NCBI RefSeq assembly: GCF_000620625.1
Contig: NZ_JIAW01000004.1
Location: 219,223-283,222, forward strand
Direction of reading: 5' to 3'
DNA from: Mycobacterium sp. URHB0044
Lineage (GTDB): Bacteria > Actinomycetota > Actinomycetes > Mycobacteriales > Mycobacteriaceae
Length of the DNA: 64,000 bases
This document shows positions 25,325 to 33,350 of this stretch, piece by piece. How positions within the stretch are numbered: position 1 is the first letter of the stretch; the number at the start of each line of letters is the position of its first letter. A program made the translations under genes and the position numbers. The notes beneath the pieces were generated by a model. It saw only the letters and a program-made list of their open reading frames with translations, did not search any database and was not told where the DNA came from.

Positions 25325-25380
25325 CGAGACTGCTGGGAGATCGCGAGTCTGCGCGCTTCCGCGATCTCCTAGCAGTTTCG
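25325..25380. repeat. Long hairpin between convergent genes
   Basis: The 21-bp arm 25325-25345 (CGAGACTGCTGGGAGATCGC plus G) pairs with 25360-25380 at 19 of 21 positions around a 14-bp loop. It sits between the stops of the molybdoenzyme (+) and an acyl-CoA dehydrogenase (-), the place for a two-way terminator, but has no T-run. Confidence 0.7.
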
Positions 25381-25387
25381 AGGAGTG

Positions 25388-26581
25388 TTAGGACGTCTTC
25401 TGCACCGGCGGCGAGTAGTTGGGCTTGCCCAGTCCCAGCATGTACTGAGCGATCATGTTCCGGAACACCTCCAGCGTGCCGCCGTAGATACCCACCAGCG
25501 GCGCGAAGCGGAACACGTACTCGGCAGCACCGTCGTCGACGGCGCCGTCCGTCCCGACGGGCAACGCCGACGCCCCGCCGAGCAGGTCCATCAGGTCGGG
25601 CGAGATGTCGCGCATGGTCTGCGCCAGCGCGACGCGGCCGAAGATGTTCGGGGTCGACAAAGCGGCCTCCATGCGGGCGACGCTGCGGCCCAACCGGTAG
25701 GCGACCGCGCCGTCGTCGACGGGCCTGTGCCCGTTCGGGTCCGGCGTGCCGACGACCTTGGCCGCCTTGTCGCAGGCGGTCACCATGAAGCCGCCCTGGT
25801 GAGCCATGATCGAGACGTCCTGCAGGCCGTCGGAGGCAGCGTCCACGGCGCCGTGCTCGGCGTTGAGCGGTTCCCGAAGTACCGTCCAGCCCCCATTGAC
25901 CTCGCCGAGCCGGTACTTGTCGTCGACGCGGACGTCGCTGTAGTAGACGATGTTGGTGCGGTCACCGTCGACGGTGCGGATGCCCTGAATCTCGATGCCT
26001 GGCAAGTCCAATGGCACCAGGAACATGGTGAGACTCTTGTGCTTCTGCGCATTCGGATCGGTGTTGGTGATCAGGAAGACGTACTGGCAGTTGTGCGCCC
26101 CGGTGGTGAACATCTTCGAACCGTTGATCACCCAGCTCTCGCCGTCGCGGACTGCGCGGGTCTTGCACGTCGCGATGTCCGAGCCGCCTTCCGGTTCGGT
26201 GTAGCCCAGGCACAACCTGACGTGCCCGCTGAAGACGCGGGGTAGCACCTCGTCCCGCAACTCCGGCGACCCGAACTTGTCGACCGACTTGGCGATCATC
26301 GACGTGGTGCCCATGGTCACCCACGGCACGTGGTAGCGGCGCTTCTCGAGCTGCCACAACCGGTTGCGCAGCCGGCTGAAGCCACCTTCGGACTCCGGCT
26401 TCCATTCGGCGGCCAGGTAACCCGCCGCGCCGAGGGCGAGGTGGACGTCCTCGTCGAAGTTGTCGCCGGTCTCCCTGTCTCGGCGGATGACGTCTTCTGT
26501 CACGTGAGTGCGCAGGAACTCCCGCGCCTCGTCGAGGAAGGCTTGGTCGTCGTCAGAGATTTCGACCCGTTCGAAGTTCAT
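25388..26581 (-). CDS. Acyl-CoA dehydrogenase, subunit with active-site motif
   Basis: A 397-residue acyl-CoA dehydrogenase. LGYTEPEGGSDIA and VINGSKMFTTGA bind FAD and substrate, and the C-terminal IYGGTLEVFRNMIAQYMLGL carries the GTxE motif. It introduces a 2,3 double bond into an acyl-CoA. The partner next door (26595-27659) lacks this motif, as in the heteromeric alpha2beta2 steroid-type dehydrogenases (ChsE1-ChsE2 kind), so the two genes probably make one enzyme. ATG 26581 was chosen because GGGGAGA lies 7 bp upstream; the longer frame from 26746 runs into the partner gene. Confidence 0.86.
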   Translation of the reverse strand: MNFERVEISDDDQAFLDEAREFLRTHVTEDVIRRDRETGDNFDEDVHLALGAAGYLAAEWKPESEGGFSRLRNRLWQLEKRRYHVPWVTMGTTSMIAKSVDKFGSPELRDEVLPRVFSGHVRLCLGYTEPEGGSDIATCKTRAVRDGESWVINGSKMFTTGAHNCQYVFLITNTDPNAQKHKSLTMFLVPLDLPGIEIQGIRTVDGDRTNIVYYSDVRVDDKYRLGEVNGGWTVLREPLNAEHGAVDAASDGLQDVSIMAHQGGFMVTACDKAAKVVGTPDPNGHRPVDDGAVAYRLGRSVARMEAALSTPNIFGRVALAQTMRDISPDLMDLLGGASALPVGTDGAVDDGAAEYVFRFAPLVGIYGGTLEVFRNMIAQYMLGLGKPNYSPPVQKTS

Positions 26582-26594
26582 CTGTCGTCTCCCC

Positions 26595-27659
26595 TTAGAC
26601 CGAAACCGTGGTCGTAGCAGCGCTTTCACGGTCCGCGACGATCCGCGCGATCTGCTGTGCGCTCGCGCCGGGGTCACCACCCGCGAGTGCCCATCCTCTG
26701 GCCCGCACCAGGTACGCACTGGCGGCGGCCTCTGCCGAGACACCAAGGCCGCCTTGGACGTGCACCGCCATGGTCGCGGCCTTCGCCGCCTCTTCGGCCA
26801 TGAAGACGAACGCCGACGGCGCGAGTTCTGGCCGCTCCCCCGGCTCGTTGTCGAGGTACCACGCGGCGCGTCGGGCCAGGCCGCGACCGCCCTGCACCGC
26901 GATGGCGATGTTCGCCAGCGGATGCGAGATGCCCTGCAGTGTCCCGATCGGGACGCCGAGCGTGTAGCGGGTCTTGGCGAACTCCGCGGCGATGGTCATG
27001 GTCTCCTCGACCAGGCCGGCGAGCGCAGCGGCAGTCAGCAGGCGCCATTCATCGAGCGCGAGTCGATAACTCGCCATGGCGTCGGCCCCACTGGCCAGCA
27101 CGGTCCTGCTGTCCGCGGCGGCCGGATCGACCCACGCCATCGGCAGCTTCCCGATGTTGTCCACCCGTGCGGGCCTGCTGCCGAAGGTCAGGAGTACGAC
27201 GTCCTCGCCGTCGCGAAGCACGATCTGATCGGCGATCGAGCCGATCGGAATCAACCGGCTACCGCTCGTGCTCTCGACCTGCGCATCCAGGCCGATGATC
27301 TGCTCTCCGCTGACGATCGGACTGCCGTCGTCGAGTGCACCCAGCCTGGCGAGCAGTCGGGCCGCGCACACGTGATCGATCCACGGGACGGGTGCGATCG
27401 CGCGGCCGACCTCCTCGGCGACCAGGGCGAGGTCGACCATCGTGGCGCCGTCGCCGCCGACGGCCTCGGGCAACGCCATGGTCGTTGCACCGGTGGCGCA
27501 CAAGCGTTCCCAGAGGCTCTTGTCGAAACCAACTGCCTCGGCGGCGCGAACCACCTCGATCGAACAGTTGGCCTTGAAGAACTTCTGGTAGGCCGCCTGA
27601 AGATCCGTCTGGTCTTCGGAGAGGCTGTAGTCTTCCCTGCGCAACTCGTAGCGGTCCAC
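26595..27659 (-). CDS. Acyl-CoA dehydrogenase-like partner subunit
   Basis: A 354-residue acyl-CoA dehydrogenase fold, shorter than the usual 380-400. It has the N-terminal helical domain (LPEAVGGDGATMVDLALVAEEVG), the RYTLGVPIGTLQGISHPLANI segment and the VHVQGGLGVSAE segment, but ends GGDPGASAQQIARI without a GTxE catalytic motif. I take it as the non-catalytic half of a heteromeric enzyme with the gene just downstream. The GTG start follows the amidohydrolase stop after one base, so translation is coupled. Confidence 0.83.
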   Translation of the reverse strand: MDRYELRREDYSLSEDQTDLQAAYQKFFKANCSIEVVRAAEAVGFDKSLWERLCATGATTMALPEAVGGDGATMVDLALVAEEVGRAIAPVPWIDHVCAARLLARLGALDDGSPIVSGEQIIGLDAQVESTSGSRLIPIGSIADQIVLRDGEDVVLLTFGSRPARVDNIGKLPMAWVDPAAADSRTVLASGADAMASYRLALDEWRLLTAAALAGLVEETMTIAAEFAKTRYTLGVPIGTLQGISHPLANIAIAVQGGRGLARRAAWYLDNEPGERPELAPSAFVFMAEEAAKAATMAVHVQGGLGVSAEAAASAYLVRARGWALAGGDPGASAQQIARIVADRESAATTTVSV

Positions 27660-27660
27660 G

Positions 27661-28500
27661 TCACTGCCCTTCCGAAAGACGCGCGAAGAAGAATTCGTTC
27701 GCGTTGTCGTACAAATAGTTCTCGAGCACGTCGGCAGGCAGATCCAGCGCGCGCGCCTCGGGGACCACCCGGTTCATCTTCAACACCGGCCAGTCGGACG
27801 CGAAGATGATCTTCTTCGGTCCCCTGGTCCGCATGTAGTGCAGCAGGCTCTCGGGCAATCGCTTGGGCGACCAGGCCGACGTCATCAACCGCAGGTTCTC
27901 GTATTTGATCAGCAGCCGGATCGCGACGTCCCACCACGGATCGGCGCCGTGGATCATGCACAGCTTCAGTTCGGGGAAGCGCACGCACACCCGGTCGAGG
28001 TGAATGGGGTTCTGCACCTCACCGGGAATCGGCGGTCCCGGCAGGCCGGTGTTCACGCACAGCGGTAGGTCGATCTCGGCACACTTGGCGTAGAGCGGGT
28101 AGTACACCGCGTCGCTGGGCGGATATTGGCCGTCGCCCCAGAAGCTCGGTCCTACAGCGGCGTACGCGACGGGCAGATCCTTGGTGATCGCAGTGAGTTC
28201 ACGCAGCGCAGGGACGGGCCGCAGCAGGTTGACGCCGCCCATCGCCAACGCAAACCTGTCGGGCCTGGCCTCGACGAACTTGCGCGCCGTGACCGACGGC
28301 TTGACCAGGTTGTCCATCAGGATCGCCCTGGCCACGCCCTGGGCGTCCATCTCGTCGAGCAGCTCGGACATGTCGACGGGTGCGAACATCGACTCCGGGC
28401 CCTTGAAGTAGTCGTCGCGCACCTTCACCATCCACCCGGGTTGCTGCTCGGTCTCCCCGAAGTGCACGTTGACCAGGCAATCGATGGCCCTGTGCGTCAT
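27661..28500 (-). CDS. Amidohydrolase-superfamily enzyme 3 (short form)
   Basis: A 279-residue amidohydrolase_2-like protein. AIDCLVNVHFGE replaces the usual DxHxH near the N-terminus, leaving one histidine; MIHGADPW and IFASDWPV give the later His and Asp. It is about 120 residues shorter than the two other amidohydrolases in the window. Metal binding may be weaker or different from theirs. Its ATG overlaps the stop of the upstream ligase gene (ATGA). The substrate is unknown; a CoA thioester made by that ligase is a guess. Confidence 0.78.
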   Translation of the reverse strand: MTHRAIDCLVNVHFGETEQQPGWMVKVRDDYFKGPESMFAPVDMSELLDEMDAQGVARAILMDNLVKPSVTARKFVEARPDRFALAMGGVNLLRPVPALRELTAITKDLPVAYAAVGPSFWGDGQYPPSDAVYYPLYAKCAEIDLPLCVNTGLPGPPIPGEVQNPIHLDRVCVRFPELKLCMIHGADPWWDVAIRLLIKYENLRLMTSAWSPKRLPESLLHYMRTRGPKKIIFASDWPVLKMNRVVPEARALDLPADVLENYLYDNANEFFFARLSEGQ

Positions 28501-30110
28501 GCCATTGCCTCCTGTGTTGCAACGCTTTTCGCCCAGCGGTAGTCGGCCTTGCCGTTGCCGAGGCGACGGACCTTGTCGACGAAGATGAACTCCTTGGGCG
28601 CCTTGAACCGTGCCAACGCCTCGGTGCACAGTGCGGCCAGCTCGTCCGGTGTGGTGGATCCACCTGGGTGCACCTCGACGAGGGCAACCACCTCTTGGCC
28701 CCACCGCTCGCTGATCCGGCCCACGACGAGCGCGTCGGCCACCCCCGGATGTGCACGCACGACGGTCTCGACCTCCTCGACGAACACCTTCTCGCCGCCG
28801 GTGTTCACGACGAGCGAATCGCGGCCGAACAACCGCAGGGTGCCGTCCTCGGCCAGTGCCCCGCGGTCGCCGGAGATCACCACCCGTTGGCCGTCGACGT
28901 TCGGAAAGATCTTGCGGGTGGCGTCGCGGTCGTCGAAGTAGCCCAACGGAATTCGCCCTGCCCGCGCGACCCAACCGATTTCGTCCTCGCCGGCGGCGAG
29001 GAAGCGGCCGTAGTCGTCGGAGAGCACCAGCGCGCCGTCCCGCAGTTCGAACGTGTCCTTCTCGGCTCCGCGTTGGCTGCGCCCGAAGCCGACGTTCCCC
29101 GTCTCCGACGAGCCGTAGCCGTTGATGAGGGTGATCTGCGGGAGCAATTCCAGCAGCGCTCGTTGATGTTTCGGATTGGTCGCCGCTCCGCCGGTGGCGA
29201 CGGCGAACATCGACGACAGGTCGTAGGATCCGGCTCGCAGCTCGTCGACCAACGGGGCGGCGTAGGCGTCGCCGACCATGGTCATCATCCCGACCTTCTC
29301 GCGCTCGGCGGTCTCGAGCACGACGCGCGGGTCGAATCTGGTCCGGTCGTACAGCACGACGGTCTGCCCGGAGAGGACGGCGGCGAAGGCCGTCCACATG
29401 CCCGCGGCATGCATCAGCGGCGACACCGCGAACCACGGCGGCCCGGCATGCGCCACCTTGGCGTGGATCTCCTCGGCAGCGTCGTGATCGGCGCCGTTCA
29501 TGCTCACCACGTAGGTGTCGGCCTGCCGCCACATCACACCCTTGGGCCGGCCGGTAGTCCCGCCGGTGCAGATCATCAGCAGGTCGTCGGGTGACGGGCT
29601 AATGGCCCGATCAGTATCACCCTGTGCCAGTGCGTCATCCAGGTCGACCGAGCCGGGAAGTGCGCACGCGTCGGTATCGTCGTCGACCGCGATCAGCAGA
29701 TCGCAGCCGTCGGGTGGCAGGACGTCGGCGAACTTCGCCCCGAGCGACCGGTGATAGATCACCGCGCGTGGTTTGACGTAGGCGAGCAGTTCGGCGACTT
29801 CACGCGGCGTGTAGTTGTAGTTGACGTTGACCGGCACGGTCCTGGCCTTGAGGCATCCGATCACCGCATCGGGGTACAGGTCGTTGTGCATGATCAGCGC
29901 GACGCGGTCCTGCCCGCACTCCCACTGCTCGAGTTGGTGACGTTCCCGGTGCGCACCGAAGCCGTTGCCAGCCAGGAAGTTCGCCAGCCGACGGGTGCGG
30001 TCAGCCGTTTCGGCGAACGTGCTCCGCCGGTCCCCGCAGATCGTCATCGGACGGTCGGGCACGGCGTCGGCGATGGCGTCGAGCACCGCACCAATGGTCC
30101 ATTCGCTCAT
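28497..30110 (-). CDS. Acyl-CoA synthetase (FadD type)
   Basis: A 537-residue ANL ligase: P-loop CTGGTTGRPKGVMWR, A5 motif GYGSSETG, hinge region FGRDSLVVNTGGEKVFVEEVE, and catalytic lysine in LGNGKADYRWA. It is a close paralogue of the ligase at 10669-12303 (same GRDS...NTGGEK and GKADYRWA blocks). It makes an acyl-CoA from an unknown acid. ATG 30110 was chosen after GGGGGAA; the frame upstream runs into the palindrome at 30123. It heads the operon ligase, amidohydrolase, and the two acyl-CoA dehydrogenase subunits. Confidence 0.88.
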   Translation of the reverse strand: MSEWTIGAVLDAIADAVPDRPMTICGDRRSTFAETADRTRRLANFLAGNGFGAHRERHQLEQWECGQDRVALIMHNDLYPDAVIGCLKARTVPVNVNYNYTPREVAELLAYVKPRAVIYHRSLGAKFADVLPPDGCDLLIAVDDDTDACALPGSVDLDDALAQGDTDRAISPSPDDLLMICTGGTTGRPKGVMWRQADTYVVSMNGADHDAAEEIHAKVAHAGPPWFAVSPLMHAAGMWTAFAAVLSGQTVVLYDRTRFDPRVVLETAEREKVGMMTMVGDAYAAPLVDELRAGSYDLSSMFAVATGGAATNPKHQRALLELLPQITLINGYGSSETGNVGFGRSQRGAEKDTFELRDGALVLSDDYGRFLAAGEDEIGWVARAGRIPLGYFDDRDATRKIFPNVDGQRVVISGDRGALAEDGTLRLFGRDSLVVNTGGEKVFVEEVETVVRAHPGVADALVVGRISERWGQEVVALVEVHPGGSTTPDELAALCTEALARFKAPKEFIFVDKVRRLGNGKADYRWAKSVATQEAMA

Positions 30111-30122
30111 GGGTTTCCCCCG

Positions 30123-30180
30123 CGAACAGACACAAATGTCCCCCGACACGCCGTCAGAAGGGGGCATTTACGTCTGCTCG
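30123..30180. repeat. Long imperfect hairpin upstream of the ligase
   Basis: CGAACAGACACAAATG followed by TCCCCC (30123-30144) pairs with GGGGG-CATTTACGTCTGCTCG (30160-30180): 18 pairs, three mismatches, one bulge, 15-bp loop. It lies between the amidohydrolase stop (30184) and the ligase start (30110) on the same strand, so it could attenuate or process the transcript. GAGCAGACG-type arms are, from memory, common between mycobacterial genes. Confidence 0.65.
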
Positions 30181-30183
30181 GCA

Positions 30184-31398
30184 TTAAGAAGTAACCTTCA
30201 CGCCCAGCAAGTCAAGCGCATTGTCCCGCATGACCTTCCGGATGTCTTCGGCGCTGAACTCGGGGAAGGACGGGATGTCGTTGATGAAGCTCAGCGGTTC
30301 CTCGAGACCCTCGCCGTGCGGCCAGTCGGAGCCGAACAGAATCTTGTCCACCCCGATGGTGTCGGCGAGCACGGACACGTCGTCCTCGTAGTACGGGGCG
30401 ATCCAGACGTTGTTGCGCAGCTGCTCCACCGGGTCCTCGGTGAAGTGATACGGCGCGGTGTTGGCAGCCTTCTTCAGGCGCTTGATCAACCGGTACACGA
30501 AGTAGGAACCGTTTTCGATGCTCGCGACCTTCAACTTCGGATGGCGGGTGAACACCTGATGCACGATCATCGAGGCAAAGGTGTCGTGAATCGCACGGTC
30601 GTCGAGCAGGATCTGGTCGAGCGGATCCTTCTTGCCGAATCCCTCGAACGTCGCCTTGCCACCCCACAGCGCCGCAATCGCGAGATAGCCACTGTCGCTG
30701 AGGTGGAACCCCACCGGAACACCGGCTTCCGCCAGCCGCGCCCAGACCGGATCGTGCAGCGGGTCACCCAACGACCGCGGCTTCACCACGCCGGGCACTG
30801 GCGCGGGCCGCACCAACACCAGCTTCGCGCCGCGGGCAAGGACGAACTCGACTTCCTCGACTGCCTTGACCGGATCGGCGAGCGAGATGATCGGCGCGGC
30901 GACGATCCGGTGGTCGGGTCGGTCGAATCCCCAGTCCTCGTCGAGCCACAGGTTGAATGCGTGTACCGACGCCATCGTCGCGTCGACGTCGTGTTTGAGC
31001 GCTTCTTCGACGCCACACGCGAACGTCGGCAGCATGAAGACGGTTTCGAGCCCTTGCTTGTCCAGGATCTTCACGCGCGCATCGCGATTCTGGTACTCGG
31101 GATGGTTCGCCATCCGGTCGACCTTCATCAGCGAGGCGGGGTCGACCCCCTCGGGAATCTCGCCGCGGAACAGCAGATCCAGGCAGCCGGGTTCGATGAT
31201 CGGGTCGAACGTCGGATTGGGGATGAAGTGATTGACCCGGTCGCCGATCACGGCCAGCGTGCGCTTGCCGTCGGCGACCATCTGCACGCCGCGGCGCTTG
31301 AACTCCTTGGGCAGGTGCCGCGTAAAGGAGTCCACCGGTTCGTAGTAGTGGTTGTCGACGTCGATCGCCGGGTAGTCGAGCGTGATCGGGTCCGTCAT
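30184..31398 (-). CDS. Amidohydrolase-superfamily TIM-barrel enzyme 2
   Basis: A 404-residue paralogue of the enzyme at 21980-23212. Metal ligands appear as AIDVDNH (residues 11-17), the histidine in GFHLSDSGY and GSDWPHGEG near the end; FIPNPTFDPI and IENGSYFVYRL are shared family blocks. Hydrolysis or decarboxylation of a ring-derived intermediate is plausible; the reaction is not known. The ATG at 31398 overlaps the stop of the upstream crotonase gene (ATGA), so the two are coupled. Confidence 0.83.
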   Translation of the reverse strand: MTDPITLDYPAIDVDNHYYEPVDSFTRHLPKEFKRRGVQMVADGKRTLAVIGDRVNHFIPNPTFDPIIEPGCLDLLFRGEIPEGVDPASLMKVDRMANHPEYQNRDARVKILDKQGLETVFMLPTFACGVEEALKHDVDATMASVHAFNLWLDEDWGFDRPDHRIVAAPIISLADPVKAVEEVEFVLARGAKLVLVRPAPVPGVVKPRSLGDPLHDPVWARLAEAGVPVGFHLSDSGYLAIAALWGGKATFEGFGKKDPLDQILLDDRAIHDTFASMIVHQVFTRHPKLKVASIENGSYFVYRLIKRLKKAANTAPYHFTEDPVEQLRNNVWIAPYYEDDVSVLADTIGVDKILFGSDWPHGEGLEEPLSFINDIPSFPEFSAEDIRKVMRDNALDLLGVKVTS

Positions 31399-32222
31399 GG
31401 CGCGTCCTCCTTGAGCGGCGGAAAACTGGGCGGTCTCTTCTCGAAGAAGGCGGTGATGCCCTCGATGAAGTCGGGGCGCTGCATCGATTCGTGCATGAGC
31501 TTCTCGGCGCGCGCGCTGGTGGCTTCGACGTCCCTCAGTGCGTCGTCGTAGACCTGACGCTTGATCACGGCCATCGCGCTCGGCGCGCAGTGCGCGGCCA
31601 TGTCCTCGGCGTAGGCGAGGGTGCGGGTCAGTAGTTCGTCGGGTGCGACGACCTCCTTGACCAAACCGAGTTCCGCTGCCTCCTCGGCAAGGAACGTGCG
31701 GCCGCTCAGCAATAGATCGAGCGCGGCGCTCCAGCCCACGACGCGCGGCAGGATCCACGAGATGCCGTACTCGCCGATCAGGCCGCGGCGGGCGAACGCG
31801 GTGGTGAACTTGGCACCGGCGGCGGCGAATCGGACGTCACACATCAGCGCCTGCGTCAGCCCGATGCCCGCGCAGGCACCGTTGATGGCCGCGATGATGG
31901 GCTTGCGCATGCCCGTGACGAAGTGCGGGTGACGTTCTCCGACCAACTGAGTCACGTCGGTGTCTCCGGATGACGGGTCCGCGCCGCCGATCCCGTCGAG
32001 GTCGCCCATGTCGGCACCGGCGCAGAACGCCCGCCCACTGCCCGTCAGCACGATCACGCGCACCGCCGGATCGGCCTCCGCGCGGTCGATGCACCGGTAG
32101 AACTCCGCCGCCAGTCCCCCGCCCCAGGCGTTGAGCCGGTCGGGCCGATTCAGCGTCACCACGGCCACCCCGCTGTCGCGAGCGTCGTAGAGCACCGGGC
32201 TCTTCTGATCCGGGATGGTCAC
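31395..32222 (-). CDS. Enoyl-CoA hydratase/isomerase-family protein (crotonase 1)
   Basis: A 275-residue crotonase. The oxyanion-hole motifs are AFCAGADMGDL and INGACAGIGLTQALMCDV. The two catalytic glutamates of true hydratases are absent: the first position is Thr (GIGLTQ) and the second region reads FARRGLIGEYGISW. The protein may be an isomerase, hydrolase or C-C lyase rather than a hydratase. It is the first gene before the amidohydrolase, and the gap upstream (32223-32315) has a perfect 7-2-7 repeat and a 19-bp operator-like site. Confidence 0.82.
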   Translation of the reverse strand: MTIPDQKSPVLYDARDSGVAVVTLNRPDRLNAWGGGLAAEFYRCIDRAEADPAVRVIVLTGSGRAFCAGADMGDLDGIGGADPSSGDTDVTQLVGERHPHFVTGMRKPIIAAINGACAGIGLTQALMCDVRFAAAGAKFTTAFARRGLIGEYGISWILPRVVGWSAALDLLLSGRTFLAEEAAELGLVKEVVAPDELLTRTLAYAEDMAAHCAPSAMAVIKRQVYDDALRDVEATSARAEKLMHESMQRPDFIEGITAFFEKRPPSFPPLKEDAP

Positions 32223-32260
32223 TGCGCCAACCTCACCTACTCGAACGGGTCCTCAACTGG

Positions 32261-32276
32261 CAGTATGGACATACTG
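32261..32276. promoter_or_regulatory. Perfect 7-2-7 inverted repeat in crotonase 1 promoter
   Basis: CAGTATG, GA, CATACTG: exact reverse complements. It overlaps the left arm of the 19-bp candidate site at 32272-32290. It lies 39 bp upstream of the crotonase start. Confidence 0.45.
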
Positions 32277-32290
32277 TACACCTATCGGTA
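32272..32290. promoter_or_regulatory. Candidate 8-3-8 operator, second class
   Basis: TACTGTACACCTATCGGTA. The pattern TACYGTAN-N3-TNNCGGTA is shared, imperfectly, with 34989-35007, 35053-35071 and 40994-41012. All four lie in promoter gaps of region C. Confidence 0.4.
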
Positions 32291-32315
32291 GTGCCTTCCG
32301 CAAGGCGGGAACCGG

Positions 32316-33323
32316 TCATCCGCCGATCAACCCAAAGTTCTGGTAGGCCTTGCGAATCTGCGTCTTCGCCGCCTCGGGCAATGCCGCCTGCGGGGGCCGC
32401 GAATGGGGGTAATCGCCGACCGGGAGACCGAGCACCGATGCGGCGTACTTGAACGCCGCGCCCCAGTGCGTGAAGTAGTCCGCGCGACCGGGGTAGCAGG
32501 TGAACCAGGAGCCCATGTCCGCGTCGAACCGGTCCAGTCCGGAGACCCTGGCGTAGTCCATTGCCTCGATCAGCTTGCCGTCCCAGATCAGGTTCCAGTA
32601 CTCCGTGAACACCCGACGCTGCGGTGTCTCGAACAGGTACCCGGCGGTGCCCAGTTGCGCGGAGCAGACGATGCCGTCGCGCAACCACCCGGCCCGGTAC
32701 ACCGTCCTGTCGCATTCCCAGATCTGCAGCTCCGGCGCCAGGTCGTGGAGCATCCGGCTGGCAGCAGGACGGAACGCGCCCTCCTTGGTGGCGCACACCG
32801 CTGGGATCTCTGCGGCGATGCGTGCGCTCTCGGCCGGCGTGAGTACGTAACCGGAGGACGGTGAGTTGAACATGCCGAGAGCGATGTCGGTGCGATCGGC
32901 GATGTAGCGAAAGAAGTTCAGCACGCCCTCACCGCCGTGCACCTCCATCATCGGCGTCTGGAGGTACACGATGTCGGCGCCAGCGTCTTGCGCGTGCTGC
33001 GTCAGCGCGAGACAGTCCTTTGCCGACATCGACGAGGTGCACGACTGGATCACCACGTCGGGGTTCGCGGCGCGCGCCTCGGCGATCGCGACGTCGAGCA
33101 GCTGCTTGCGCTCGTCGAGCGTCAGCGCCCAGAATTCCGACAAGCCACTGGTGCACCAGAGCATTTCGTGACCGAGGTCTCCGACGCAGTAGCGCACCAG
33201 CGTGCGGTAGGCATCCCAGTCGATGTCGTCGCCGTCGTCACCTTGGAACGGTGTGTAGAGGGAATCGCCGATGCCCCGCAACGCATGCCGCGCCCACTCC
33301 CGTGCGTCCTTCGCCGTCGCCAT
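32316..33323 (-). CDS. Dihydrodipicolinate synthase-superfamily lyase/aldolase
   Basis: A 335-residue class I aldolase of the DapA/NahE superfamily. The Schiff-base lysine is K180 in VCATKEGAF. The Tyr that normally takes part in proton transfer (YNxP) is Phe here, F152 in GMFNSPSSG. LWCTSGLSEFWALT takes the place of the GTTGE loop. Superfamily members include hydratase-aldolases that cleave ring-opened aromatics, so pyruvate-releasing C-C cleavage is a possibility, but the Tyr-to-Phe change leaves this open. It is longer than DapA (about 290). AAGGGAG precedes the ATG. It is in the SDR-lyase part of the minus-strand operon. Confidence 0.78.
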   Translation of the reverse strand: MATAKDAREWARHALRGIGDSLYTPFQGDDGDDIDWDAYRTLVRYCVGDLGHEMLWCTSGLSEFWALTLDERKQLLDVAIAEARAANPDVVIQSCTSSMSAKDCLALTQHAQDAGADIVYLQTPMMEVHGGEGVLNFFRYIADRTDIALGMFNSPSSGYVLTPAESARIAAEIPAVCATKEGAFRPAASRMLHDLAPELQIWECDRTVYRAGWLRDGIVCSAQLGTAGYLFETPQRRVFTEYWNLIWDGKLIEAMDYARVSGLDRFDADMGSWFTCYPGRADYFTHWGAAFKYAASVLGLPVGDYPHSRPPQAALPEAAKTQIRKAYQNFGLIGG

Positions 33324-33350
33324 GCGTGCTCCCTTGCCGTGGTTGACAAC

